From: NS-11 sp036505795
Lineage (GTDB): Bacteria; Nitrospirota; Nitrospiria; Nitrospirales; NS-4
Assembly: GCA_036505795.1 (NCBI GenBank)
Contig: DASXSU010000095.1
Location: 1 to 64,000, forward strand
Reading direction: 5' to 3'
DNA length: 64,000 bases
A program made the translations under genes and the position numbers. Of the stretch, positions 17,046-26,064 are shown one piece after another. Each line of letters begins with the position of its first letter. Within the stretch, counting starts at the first letter, position 1. The notes beneath the pieces were generated by a model. It searched no databases, was not told where the DNA came from, and worked only from the letters and a program-made list of their open reading frames with translations.

Positions 17046-17867
17046 TCACAATGGTTTCGCGGTCGCCTTGATATCTTGAAGATACGCGAGCAGGTCATCG
17101 AAGTCCTTCACCGGCAACCTCTGCAAAGCTTGATGATCCTTACTCCCCGGCTTAGGTTCGGCTAAAATCGCGCGCCTGACGGTAGCGGGACTCTGCTTTG
17201 TCAAGACCGGCACGAGATTCCCTTTGCCCCCGCCGATCGAGTGACACTTCGCGCACAGCGAGTTGAACACCTTCTGTCCCGCCGCTTTGTCACCCACCAC
17301 CCCGGCCGCATCCCGAGGCGCTTCAATCTCGCTCAACTCCACCGTAATCTCCTCACCGGACATGCTCTGTAAAAAGGCGATGACCGCGAGGATCTCGTTA
17401 TTGCTGAGCCCGATCGGCATCTTATTGATGTAGGGCATCTTGGCCGGGAAGAATTTCGCGGGCCCGACATGCTGGTAGTCCATGTAGACGTAGGCTTGCG
17501 GTTGGGTCAGGCTTTCGTAAATGAACTGACGCGTGAGTTTCGAGCCGACTCCCTTGAGATCCGGACAGCGACCCTCGCTGCTGCCGATGGTATGGCAGAG
17601 CGCGCATTGACCTTTCCCGAAGAAGATCTTTTGTCCAATTCCGGCGAGATCCTTTTTCTCCTTGATGGAGGCGACGTCAAACTTTTCCACGGCGGGTGGC
17701 AGAGAAGCCATCTGAGGAATACTCAAAGAGACCAACGAGAACACTCCTAACACAATGGCAACAAAGGCCACCACTCGCATGAAGCGGGCCTGCACAAAAA
17801 GCAGGAGCGCGCCTCCCATTGCCAGAACGACCAACCCGATTGTCTGCAGCAATTGGACTTCTGTCAT
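17046..17867 (-). CDS. Membrane-anchored dihaem cytochrome c
   Basis: Protein of 273 residues with two N-terminal membrane helices (about 7-25 and 30-50), then two cytochrome c domains with CALCH near 88 and CAKCH near 208. MPYINKMPIG supplies candidate methionine ligands. It lies 15 bases downstream of bd-like protein 2 and is probably its electron partner. The C-terminal KDFDDLLAYLQDI is the usual last helix of a class I cytochrome c. Confidence 0.9.
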   Translation of the reverse strand: MTEVQLLQTIGLVVLAMGGALLLFVQARFMRVVAFVAIVLGVFSLVSLSIPQMASLPPAVEKFDVASIKEKKDLAGIGQKIFFGKGQCALCHTIGSSEGRCPDLKGVGSKLTRQFIYESLTQPQAYVYMDYQHVGPAKFFPAKMPYINKMPIGLSNNEILAVIAFLQSMSGEEITVELSEIEAPRDAAGVVGDKAAGQKVFNSLCAKCHSIGGGKGNLVPVLTKQSPATVRRAILAEPKPGSKDHQALQRLPVKDFDDLLAYLQDIKATAKPL

Positions 17868-17882
17868 CGACGCGCTCCGCTC

Positions 17883-19706
17883 TTATTGCCGATGCAAGCC
17901 GGCAGCCGGCACCGGGGTGGGGCTCACAACAGTCTTCATCCGCTCTTTTTCGTCCGGAATCGCCTTGAGGGAGACATCGCCCTTGCCGCCGCCCATCGAC
18001 GCGACCCAAAAGATAAATGCCACCATCATGCAGAATAAAAAGGTGTTAAGCGACATAAAGGCGGCAGCGTACCCGAGCGCCGGCGAATAGGCATAGGCGG
18101 AGGTATCCTGCATCACACCATAGATGTGCCAGTGAACCCGGGATGATGAGCGGGCATAGCCCATGAGGGTCATCAACAGAATCACCATCACCGCATTCAG
18201 GACGAGCGCGTAGCCGGCCCGGGCGGGCATCACTCCCCACACCATCTCGGTCGTGGTCTTCGCGCTCTTCATGAGAAGACCGGTCAAGGGCGTGACGGTC
18301 AGCAGCACAAAGAGCACGACCAGCACCTGCGTCGTGGAAAAATAATTAATCCGGGTAATGGCCGGAACGAAATATCCCCACACCCCCAGAACGACGACGA
18401 CGATGGCCGCCAGGCCGAGGATGACGCTCATCCCGGCCCTCGCGGCCTTAGCCCACCCTGCGGTTTCCTGTTTCCCCGCGCGCCAATACATGATGAAACT
18501 CATAAATGTCACGAGGATCATCAAGTTCGCAACAGTCATTTTCGCCGACATTACGCCGAACACACCCAGTAAGGGATGGTGCGTTCCGCCCATCTTGCGC
18601 GCCTCTTCGAGGCTAGCGACAAGTGAGTGAGGCGTCATCCATACCCCCAGGCAGACCAGAAGAATCACCAACATGGTCAGGATTGGGCGCCGGTATTTTG
18701 GCTCGGAGCCCGGAATGCGATACATGATGCCCATCCAAAAATAGTAATTGGCCCCCAAGAAGAGAACGCCGATCAACATGGCCTGAAGGATGAAGAGCCA
18801 TGATAAAAAGCCCCCCATTAAAGTAATGCCCATTTGCTGGTTGTATTGGTACACCTCCCGCATGAGCCAGTACCCGGCGAACGGGAGCGGCAACAATCCG
18901 AAGACTCCGATGAAGTTGCCGACATAGCCCATCCAGTCATAATGCACGCGCTCTTCCTGATTGGCCGCCATGATGTACCGCAGACCCGCATAGGCGCCGC
19001 AAATAAAGCCGCCCAGAACGACGTTCGCGATCAGGCGATGAATATTGACCGGCCACCAGGTGGGGTTCCAGGTTGCCGCCCAGGCTCTTGCCCACATGCT
19101 GCCCTCCCCGATCACCACGGGGCTCGCCTGAAACGTCGCCCAGGAGTTCGGCACGATCATAATGAAAAACGCAAAGACGTTCAGGAGAAACCCCAAGAAC
19201 AGGTGCATCCCCTTTTTTCTTCCTTGCATCGCGTCCCAGCCATACCAGTACAGGTACAGCGTGGCCGTCTCCAGCAGAAAGAGGACACAGTAAAACACAA
19301 ACGACGGAAAGAAGAGATCCGTCAGGTAGTTCATGAGCTTGGGATAGAGCCCGATCAACATAAATAACAGAATGCCGCCAAACAAGGCCGTGGTGGCGTA
19401 AGCGGAGGTCAAAAGCTTTGTGAATTCCTTCGCGAGCTTATCGTAACGCGGATCCTTGCTCCGCACCCCTACGATCTCGCAGACCCAAGCAAAGATCGGC
19501 ACACCCAGCACAAATCCGGCCAAGAGCAGGTGTTGCTGAGCCACGATCCAGATGAGATTCCGGCTGCCCAGTCCTGGGATGTCACGGTACTCAACGGCGG
19601 CTGCCGCCGGCGGGGCCTCCTGGGCGAAGCCTAAGGACAACGGCGCCAATGTCAGGATCAGCATTAGAAAGAGAATAATGTATGGGATCACGTTACGACT
19701 ACGCAT
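17883..19706 (-). CDS. Cytochrome bd-like oxidase subunit I homologue (second copy of the cluster)
   Basis: Polytopic protein of 607 residues with a signal-like first segment and about 13-14 membrane helices. CydA-type signatures are visible: a histidine at the start of an early helix (QQHLLLAGFVLGVPIF, about residue 59), the membrane-edge motif WWPVNIHRLIANVVLGGF (about 215-232), and VWMTPHSLVAS. CydB is absent from the cluster. bd-like proteins of this type were proposed as terminal oxidases in Nitrospira. Inside a bc1 cluster a quinol-oxidising or haem-carrying role is equally possible. It shares many motifs with the copy at 23454-25253. Confidence 0.82.
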   Translation of the reverse strand: MRSRNVIPYIILFLMLILTLAPLSLGFAQEAPPAAAAVEYRDIPGLGSRNLIWIVAQQHLLLAGFVLGVPIFAWVCEIVGVRSKDPRYDKLAKEFTKLLTSAYATTALFGGILLFMLIGLYPKLMNYLTDLFFPSFVFYCVLFLLETATLYLYWYGWDAMQGRKKGMHLFLGFLLNVFAFFIMIVPNSWATFQASPVVIGEGSMWARAWAATWNPTWWPVNIHRLIANVVLGGFICGAYAGLRYIMAANQEERVHYDWMGYVGNFIGVFGLLPLPFAGYWLMREVYQYNQQMGITLMGGFLSWLFILQAMLIGVLFLGANYYFWMGIMYRIPGSEPKYRRPILTMLVILLVCLGVWMTPHSLVASLEEARKMGGTHHPLLGVFGVMSAKMTVANLMILVTFMSFIMYWRAGKQETAGWAKAARAGMSVILGLAAIVVVVLGVWGYFVPAITRINYFSTTQVLVVLFVLLTVTPLTGLLMKSAKTTTEMVWGVMPARAGYALVLNAVMVILLMTLMGYARSSSRVHWHIYGVMQDTSAYAYSPALGYAAAFMSLNTFLFCMMVAFIFWVASMGGGKGDVSLKAIPDEKERMKTVVSPTPVPAAGLHRQ

Positions 19707-19709
19707 GAC

Positions 19710-20531
19710 CTATTTCCCCTTGTGCTCGGGCTTCTTCCCTTCCTTCTTTTCTTTCGCTTTTTCCTGTTCCAACGTATGCAGGACGGCTTCGGCTTGCACC
19801 AGAGATGTTTCAGTCTGCCTGAGCATCTCCTCGGGCTTCATGGGCTTAGCTACCTTGGCAACCTTGGGTTTATACTCTTCGGAAGGGTGCGGGGTCGTCA
19901 CCGGCAACACGATCCAAAATGCGATGGTCAGAAGAACGACTACTCCGGCGAACGAGATAAATAGCAACCCCTGATCTCGCGGCACCCGAGCATAATCCCA
20001 GCGGCGGACTCTCTCCGAGAGCGGGGCAGTCGTCCGGCGCCCGGTGGATGTCACGGTGGCCTTAATCCGCCAGCCATAAACTTGTAAGGCGACCGCTCCA
20101 ACCAGCACCGCAACGATCACGGTCGGAATGCTCCATAACAACAGTTCCAGCGTGATCTGTTCGGCGATTGGAAATTGCGGAAACAGTTTTTTGATCCCCG
20201 CGATGATACTGGCTGCGAGCGATTTCCCGACCGACACCGCGGCGCCGACGGCGAAATAGGAGGCCACCCCAAAAGCGACCACGATTACGGCGCCTTGCCA
20301 CCACAACGCCAGGCCGATCGGTCCCTCCAGCTCCAGGCCATGCCGCTCCAGAAAGTACGTCCGCGCGGTCAGCCCAAGGGCCCAGATATCTATAGGGATC
20401 GAGACGATAAGCAGCGCCGTCAGGCCGGGCCCTTCCCAGGGATGAATCTGCATGGCCAGCAGGAGCACGGCCACGATCATCTTGAGAGGAAACCCGGTCC
20501 AAAAGGCGGACCAGCAAATGGCCCAGCCCAC
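19710..20531 (-). CDS. Uncharacterised membrane subunit of the respiratory cluster
   Basis: Protein of 273 residues, family not recognised. About six hydrophobic segments lie between residues 5 and 215. A cytoplasmic or periplasmic helical tail follows (about 228-273), rich in Lys and Glu and ending in a low-complexity KEKKEGKKPEHKGK stretch. The start is a GTG at 20531 without a strong ribosome site. It lies four bases before bd-like protein 2 and 43 bases after cytochrome b, which suggests a structural subunit of the same complex. Confidence 0.7.
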   Translation of the reverse strand: MGWAICWSAFWTGFPLKMIVAVLLLAMQIHPWEGPGLTALLIVSIPIDIWALGLTARTYFLERHGLELEGPIGLALWWQGAVIVVAFGVASYFAVGAAVSVGKSLAASIIAGIKKLFPQFPIAEQITLELLLWSIPTVIVAVLVGAVALQVYGWRIKATVTSTGRRTTAPLSERVRRWDYARVPRDQGLLFISFAGVVVLLTIAFWIVLPVTTPHPSEEYKPKVAKVAKPMKPEEMLRQTETSLVQAEAVLHTLEQEKAKEKKEGKKPEHKGK

Positions 20532-20574
20532 CTTGATGGATGAGACGCTCTCGACCGCGTGATCTGTGGTTCCG

Positions 20575-21660
20575 TTAATCGAGATACTCCCGGTTCAGGA
20601 TTGCCGAGATCGTCAAGACCACGATGCCGATCATGACCACCGCCCAGGAGACAAGGGCAACGGGCCGCTTGAAGATGTCTCGTTCGGGGCTGCGATCGAT
20701 AAAGGGCAACGCCGCTAGGAGCAGCATGAACAGCGTCGGGATCGCGATGGCGGCCATGAACTGCCCCAACTCGCCTGAAAACATTTTCCAGCGGAGCAGC
20801 TGAAACAGGAAAAGGAAATACCATTCCGGCTCGGGATGATAATCCCCCGGGTCCGGTGTCGCCTCCTGCAGCAATTCAACCGGTTCAATCAGCGCGAGCG
20901 CTGAGATTGTCAGGAAGACCGCCGCCATCGCGATGATGTCCTTCCATACCTGGCGCGGGAAAAAGAAGTCCGTTTTGACCTTCAGTTCCTCAGTTGACCC
21001 GCGGAACGGCCCCGCGGGGCCGGCTGACCGGAAGAAAAAGAGGTGCAGCCCCGCCAACCCCATCAAGGCGGCCGGCAAGACCATGACATGGATCACGAAG
21101 AATCGGCTTAGCGTCATCTGACCCGGTGTCGGGCCGCCCTTGAGGAATCGCGCCAGAAAGTCTCCCACGACCGGAGTCTTATCCATGATCTCCACGCCGA
21201 CGGTGGTGGCCCAATACGCGCGCTGATCCCAGGGCAGGAGATAGCCGGTGAAACCGAACGCCATCACAAGGCCGAAGAGCGCCAAGCCGACAAGCCAGAC
21301 CATCTCGCGCGGCTTTTTATACGCGCCCCACAGAAAGACCTGGGACATGTGCGCAAAGACTATTACGACCATCGCCGACGAGCCCCAGAAATGATAGCTC
21401 AAGATGAACCAGCCGTAGTCGACCTCATGCAGAATGTACTGAGTGCTGGCATACGCATGATCCGCGCTCGGGATGTAATAAAACATCAACAAAATGCCGG
21501 TGACCACCTGCATGATAAAGATGAACAGCAAGACCGACCCGAAGACATAGGCCCACCGCGATCCGCCTTTGATCGGCTCGTTCATCATCTTCGTCTCGAT
21601 CGACTTCAAGCCGATCCGCTCATCCACGAAGTCATAGACTTTTTGGGCGACGGCGTTCAT
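20575..21660 (-). CDS. Cytochrome b of a bc1/b6f-type complex
   Basis: Full-length fused cytochrome b of 361 residues with about eight membrane helices. The haem-b histidines lie in YHFWGSSAMVVIVFAHM (about 88-104) and VIHVMVLPAALMGLAGLH (about 190-207). The quinol-oxidation site motif PEWY is intact in PEPEWYFLFLFQLLR (about 280). It catalyses proton-coupled quinol oxidation together with the Rieske protein encoded directly upstream. The two genes overlap by one base (TAATG), so translation is coupled. Confidence 0.94.
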   Translation of the reverse strand: MNAVAQKVYDFVDERIGLKSIETKMMNEPIKGGSRWAYVFGSVLLFIFIMQVVTGILLMFYYIPSADHAYASTQYILHEVDYGWFILSYHFWGSSAMVVIVFAHMSQVFLWGAYKKPREMVWLVGLALFGLVMAFGFTGYLLPWDQRAYWATTVGVEIMDKTPVVGDFLARFLKGGPTPGQMTLSRFFVIHVMVLPAALMGLAGLHLFFFRSAGPAGPFRGSTEELKVKTDFFFPRQVWKDIIAMAAVFLTISALALIEPVELLQEATPDPGDYHPEPEWYFLFLFQLLRWKMFSGELGQFMAAIAIPTLFMLLLAALPFIDRSPERDIFKRPVALVSWAVVMIGIVVLTISAILNREYLD

Positions 21661-22586
21661 TACGCGATCCGAACCTGATCGTTTTTTCCGGCCTTGTACT
21701 CGATATCGATGACCTCGATCTCACCGGCGGCGGAGACTTTGATCGGCAGAAGGTCGAGCGGCCGCGGAGCCGGTCCATCGAGGACCTTGCCGGTCACGTC
21801 ATAGATGCTCAGGTGGCAGGGACACAAGAACACCTGTCCAAGGACTCTGTGGGAGCGCCATTTATAGCCGCAACCCAGGTGGGGGCATTTTCCGGAGTAT
21901 GCGACATACGGCATCGTCGCCTTATTCACCCAGACGACGTTGCCCTCATTGTCGAAGAAGTTGACGTCACCGTGGGGGTAGATTTTCTGGAGAACCTCCG
22001 GGCTGGCCTTGACTACCCAGTTACTCTTATCATCCTCGCGGGTCAGCACCGAATCTTTGACGCTTTTTTTGAAGATGAACTGCACGCCGACATTTTCCTG
22101 TTTGATCTTGCTGATGTTGCCGACCTTCCACCAACGGTTGTCGAAGCGCGCATACATCGGTTTCATGATATAGCGGAGCACCGGCCAGATCAGCGGGAGT
22201 CCGATGAGCACGCCCATGAGAGTCGTAAATCCCGCGAAAAACCTGCGTCGTGGAACGCTCCTCTCCAGTTCGGGGAACGGAACGAATACTTTGCCGCACT
22301 CGACATCGACCTTTTCTTCTAGATGAGGAATTTCTATTTCTTTGGAGCTCAGAAAATTTTCGCGGGCGAATATCGGAAACTCCGCGAGTTGGGCCGAACT
22401 GCAGAGCAGGTCGACGGAATCCTCCCGTGTCGTGCCAACAGCCGTCATCGGCACCTGGCGCTCGGTGCCGTTCACTCTCACAACGATGTGGCTGAGCTCA
22501 AGGGAGAGAGGATCGGCGATGACATGGGCCACTTCCCCGGCGACCCCGTCGGTACAGCGAACCTTGGACTTGATGTGGGGCTGCAT
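21660..22586 (-). CDS. Rieske iron-sulfur protein with an N-terminal PRC-barrel-like domain
   Basis: Protein of 308 residues. Residues 1-75 resemble a PRC-barrel domain (VRCTDGVAGEVAHVIADPLSLELSHIVV, split here only in description). A membrane helix follows (about 113-135) and then a Rieske fold with both cluster boxes: CPHLGCGY (about 233) and CPCHLSIYD (about 254). These give the two Cys and two His ligands and the extra disulfide cysteines. It is the high-potential electron acceptor of complex III. The PRC barrel would face the cytoplasm, an unusual addition to a Rieske subunit. Confidence 0.9.
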   Translation of the reverse strand: MQPHIKSKVRCTDGVAGEVAHVIADPLSLELSHIVVRVNGTERQVPMTAVGTTREDSVDLLCSSAQLAEFPIFARENFLSSKEIEIPHLEEKVDVECGKVFVPFPELERSVPRRRFFAGFTTLMGVLIGLPLIWPVLRYIMKPMYARFDNRWWKVGNISKIKQENVGVQFIFKKSVKDSVLTREDDKSNWVVKASPEVLQKIYPHGDVNFFDNEGNVVWVNKATMPYVAYSGKCPHLGCGYKWRSHRVLGQVFLCPCHLSIYDVTGKVLDGPAPRPLDLLPIKVSAAGEIEVIDIEYKAGKNDQVRIA

Positions 22587-22620
22587 ATGACGTTTATCTG
22601 TTACGCGCGATAGTCTACTG

Positions 22621-23451
22621 CTACTTCTTGATCGGTTTCGGGGTCTCCACGGCGCTATCCTTTAACGTCCCGAGATATGCGACAAGCTGATCGATCTCCT
22701 GATCCGACATCAATTCCTTGTACTTGTCCGGCATAAGCTTCTTGTTATATTCCTTTTCGAAGCCCTCGGCCATGTAGGCGCGGGGATTTAAAATTTTCTC
22801 CTTGAGCTCCTCGGGCTTCATCAGATTGCCGACATTGTCAAGATGAGGGCCTCGCTTCTTCAGACCGCCCTTGCCGCCTACCTTGTGACAGTTATAGCAT
22901 TCCTGTAGATCGTACTGCTCCTGCCCAAGCGCCACGAGATTACCCCCCGCCCCGCCTGCTTTGGGAATTCCGGGTTGGGCGCCTTTCGCTCCCGCTTCGC
23001 TCTCCTTAATTTGCGCGCCGCCGAGGGTCTCAAGCCGCTTGAGAATGGCGTGGCTTTGCGCGGTGAGCTCCTCCGTGCGTTTCAGCAGCTCATCGACCTT
23101 CCCTTTTTCCGTTGCCGCCATTTTCGGTTTGACGATTTTGTCGATCTTGCCCTTCTCAACTTGGGGATCATATTGCGGGAGTATAGTGGCCCCCGCGATA
23201 AAGACGCCCGAGATCACGGCATAAAAGAAGACAAGCGCGACGACGGCCTTCAGCCCGTCGACCCGCGTCACCGGCGGGGCGTCGAGCAGAATGTACACCA
23301 CCGTGCCCAAGAAGGCGTAAAACACGAACATGATCTGAAATACCTGGGGAAAGTGCATCAGGCGGGCAGCGATCACGAGCACGATCGCCGCGATGGCTCC
23401 CATCGCGATTCGGGAGACCAACAACCTTAACAGACTCTTAGGTGACGGCAT
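22621..23451 (-). CDS. Membrane-anchored monohaem cytochrome c
   Basis: Protein of 276 residues with three hydrophobic segments in residues 8-90. A helical linker rich in Lys and Glu (about 98-145, probable coiled coil) follows, then a Gly/Ala-rich hinge and a class I cytochrome c domain with CYNCH near 189. KKLMPDKYKELMSDQEIDQLVAYL supplies the methionine ligand and last helix. It lies between bd-like protein 1 and the Rieske gene, in the place of cytochrome c1. It is the likely acceptor from the Rieske cluster. Confidence 0.9.
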   Translation of the reverse strand: MPSPKSLLRLLVSRIAMGAIAAIVLVIAARLMHFPQVFQIMFVFYAFLGTVVYILLDAPPVTRVDGLKAVVALVFFYAVISGVFIAGATILPQYDPQVEKGKIDKIVKPKMAATEKGKVDELLKRTEELTAQSHAILKRLETLGGAQIKESEAGAKGAQPGIPKAGGAGGNLVALGQEQYDLQECYNCHKVGGKGGLKKRGPHLDNVGNLMKPEELKEKILNPRAYMAEGFEKEYNKKLMPDKYKELMSDQEIDQLVAYLGTLKDSAVETPKPIKK

Positions 23452-23453
23452 GC

Positions 23454-25253
23454 CTACTCCACCCCAGCAATTGCCGGCATGGCCTTCGGCGAAGCAGCAT
23501 GCGCCTTCTCTTTACCGGTCTTCAGGGTCAAGATAATGGCAAAACTGACGATGATGTAAAAGGTGACTGTAATACCGGTGATCATCCAGCTGGAATAGCC
23601 CAAAGTCGGCGTGAACGACTCATTCGTAAAATCGTACTGAAGATTAAATACGTGAAAATACTTGCGCGTCAATTCCCGGACCGCGCCCATCAGCCCCATG
23701 GTCCAGATGGCGCTGAAGGCCAGGAATACCAATACAAACTGAGAGATAAAATCAATCTTGCCCCACACGATCCGCCCCGTGCGCAAGGCGCGGTTGTAAA
23801 GGATATAGTTCACGATTGTCACGAACACCAGCGTGAATGCGGCGGCGTTCTTGGCCGGCATCAGTGCGAGCATGTCCCATGAAACCGTGCCGAAGAAGCC
23901 CAGGTGCACCTCCCCGTGAGGCAGGCTGAGCGATCCATCGTCCGGAGCCAAGGCCTGTGTGGCAACAAACGCATGGGGGGTCATCCAGATCGCGTTCCCG
24001 ATGATCACCATGAGGAAGGCAACCTTGACCATTGTCTGAGCAGAAACCGTCCAGGGTGTGATCTTTGCGATGATTAACCATACGATGACGTAAGCGGCCG
24101 GCGCGACCAACGACATGATGTCGGGAATGGGCCATTTGGACCACATCAACATGAAGACCACCGGCACCGTGATCATTAACAGCATCGTAGCCGCCGACAT
24201 CCGAATACGCTCTAGGCCTTCAATCCGTTTCATGCTCAGCCAGATATAGTAGTTACTGGCCAGAAAGATGAGCCCGACCATCGCCCCCTGCATCTCAAAG
24301 AACATCGACAACTGATCGGCCATCATGTACGGACAGATCGAGGCATCGTAATCGCAGAGCTCATACGCCAGCAGGTACCCGGCGAACGGCAACAGCAACA
24401 ACGCGCCGACCCCGATCATATTGCCCACAAAACCAAACCAATCGTAGAAGGCCCGGTCCTCATCGGTCTTCGATGCCATAAACATATACGCCGCGATCAA
24501 CCCGGCGATGAACCCGCCGAACACCACATTGCCGACGGTCCGATGGATATTTAACGGCCACCAACTGTAGTTGTTGATCTTGTCCCACAGTGTCGCCACG
24601 GTCTCAATGTAAGTTTTGAGATCTATCCCTCCCTCCGTGGCTTTGACCGGGGTGTTCATGAACGAGGTAGGGCCGTCGATCACGAAGAGTGTGATAATCC
24701 CGATAACATTGAGGAGGACTCCGAGGGCGATATGGCGCATCTTCTTCGGGCCTTGCAATGCGTCCCAGGTATACCAGTACAGGTAGAGAACGATCGTCTC
24801 GCCGATGAATAACAGCGGGTAGATGATCGCGAAGAGCGCGAAGAAGTGATTGACCAGCCAGATGGTGAACTGGCCATAAGTCGCGAGCAGCACAAAGATG
24901 AAGAGCCCTCCCGTCAGGGCGGTCATGCTGTAGAGAATGACCGTGACCTTGGTAACCTCTTTGGCTAATCGCTCGTAGCGCCCGTCTGCGCTCTTCCATC
25001 CCAGAAATTCACTGATGACGATGAAGATCGGCGCGCCGAGGATGAAGGCGGCGAACAGGATGTGCAGCTGGGCCACGACCCAGACGGCTGCGCGATTGCC
25101 GCCCCAGGGGAAACTATGCGCTTTGGGTTCCGGCAATTGGGCGTATGCGGCGGCTCCTCCAATGAGCAGAAGGCCTACGGCAATGAGAAGAGATCGGGGG
25201 AAAAGCGTGCTCCATTGAATGTTTCTTTCAGGCACCACAGGCGCTCTCTTCAT
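23454..25253 (-). CDS. Cytochrome bd-like oxidase subunit I homologue (first copy of the cluster)
   Basis: Polytopic protein of 599 residues from the ATG at 25253. That start fits GGAG eight bases upstream better than the GTG at 25259. It has a signal-like first segment (about 17-40) and about 13-14 membrane helices. Shared signatures with the second copy are AQLHILFAAFILGAPIF, WWPLNIHRTVGNVVFGGF, LLLPFAGYLLA and WMTPHAFVAT, the first two including conserved histidines placed as in CydA haem ligands. The loop LCDYDASICPYM has two cysteines not found in the other copy. No cydB gene accompanies it. Terminal oxidase activity is plausible but unproven. Confidence 0.82.
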   Translation of the reverse strand: MKRAPVVPERNIQWSTLFPRSLLIAVGLLLIGGAAAYAQLPEPKAHSFPWGGNRAAVWVVAQLHILFAAFILGAPIFIVISEFLGWKSADGRYERLAKEVTKVTVILYSMTALTGGLFIFVLLATYGQFTIWLVNHFFALFAIIYPLLFIGETIVLYLYWYTWDALQGPKKMRHIALGVLLNVIGIITLFVIDGPTSFMNTPVKATEGGIDLKTYIETVATLWDKINNYSWWPLNIHRTVGNVVFGGFIAGLIAAYMFMASKTDEDRAFYDWFGFVGNMIGVGALLLLPFAGYLLAYELCDYDASICPYMMADQLSMFFEMQGAMVGLIFLASNYYIWLSMKRIEGLERIRMSAATMLLMITVPVVFMLMWSKWPIPDIMSLVAPAAYVIVWLIIAKITPWTVSAQTMVKVAFLMVIIGNAIWMTPHAFVATQALAPDDGSLSLPHGEVHLGFFGTVSWDMLALMPAKNAAAFTLVFVTIVNYILYNRALRTGRIVWGKIDFISQFVLVFLAFSAIWTMGLMGAVRELTRKYFHVFNLQYDFTNESFTPTLGYSSWMITGITVTFYIIVSFAIILTLKTGKEKAHAASPKAMPAIAGVE

Positions 25254-25289
25254 CGTCACCGCTCCCTGTTATCCGATGTCGCGCCGCGC

Positions 25290-25874
25290 TTACTTGCCGT
25301 CTTTTTTCGGCGAGTCGCTAGGCTTCGACGCGGGCGCGCCTCCCACCGGCTTGGGTTCACCGGCGGGCACATCGGGACTCGCAACCGGCGCCGCTTTCCC
25401 GATCTGGTCCGCTTGAACCCACTGTTTGGTTCCCGGATCCCATCCCAGGCCCTTTAATCCGAAGTTGTGCTCATAGGCCATGGCTTTCCAACGATCCTCT
25501 TCGCTCAACTTGCTTTTCCAGGCCTTCATCTTGGTGTTCGGCACGCCTTCAGAAATCCGCCAGAACCACACACTGTCGGAATACAGCTTCATCCGCTCCG
25601 ATTTGCGGAAGTCGCGGGCGCCGGCCTTGACCGGCTTGCCGTCCTTGCCGTGACAGGAGGAGCAGTTCACATCGATATTCTTCACCCCTTCAAAGATCTC
25701 TTTGCCCTCGGCGATGATCTTTTCGTCGGTCCACCAACCGGCCGGCATGTGTTTGTCCGCGTATTCAGGCGGCGCGGGCGGCGGCGGAGCGGTACTTTCC
25801 TGCTCTTCCGCGCAGCCGCCCAGAAATGCTCCATATCCTAGAAGCATGACTCCCAGCAGGTATCGGATCTTCAT
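25290..25874 (-). CDS. Monohaem c-type cytochrome lipoprotein
   Basis: First gene of the respiratory cluster, 194 residues. The lipobox LGGCA (Cys near 21) anchors it in a membrane on the periplasmic side. A Pro-rich linker precedes one cytochrome c domain (CSSCH near 72). The final 45 residues are a disordered Pro/Ala/Lys-rich tail. AGGAG lies upstream of the ATG. The 190-bp gap before it is the most likely site of the cluster promoter, although I could not identify the boxes. Confidence 0.88.
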   Translation of the reverse strand: MKIRYLLGVMLLGYGAFLGGCAEEQESTAPPPPAPPEYADKHMPAGWWTDEKIIAEGKEIFEGVKNIDVNCSSCHGKDGKPVKAGARDFRKSERMKLYSDSVWFWRISEGVPNTKMKAWKSKLSEEDRWKAMAYEHNFGLKGLGWDPGTKQWVQADQIGKAAPVASPDVPAGEPKPVGGAPASKPSDSPKKDGK

Positions 25875-26064
25875 ACAACCTCAAGCTCCTTTCTCAGACA
25901 TCCCGAGAGAACGGGGTAGATTCGGCCATTCATCAGGACTCGTTTGGCATACTGCCGGGGGTTCATCGAGTCTGGCCGCTTTTCTTTCTCACAATCTCAC
26001 AAAAAAGACGCTTTCCCGGAGAGCCGCGGCTTCTACGGCAAAAGCGCCCTGTTCAATTCCTCAT

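Noticed and set aside
14513..25874. A CydB subunit for the bd-like proteins
   Set aside because: The uncharacterised membrane protein at 19710-20531 has fewer helices and no CydB motif, so it is not called CydB.
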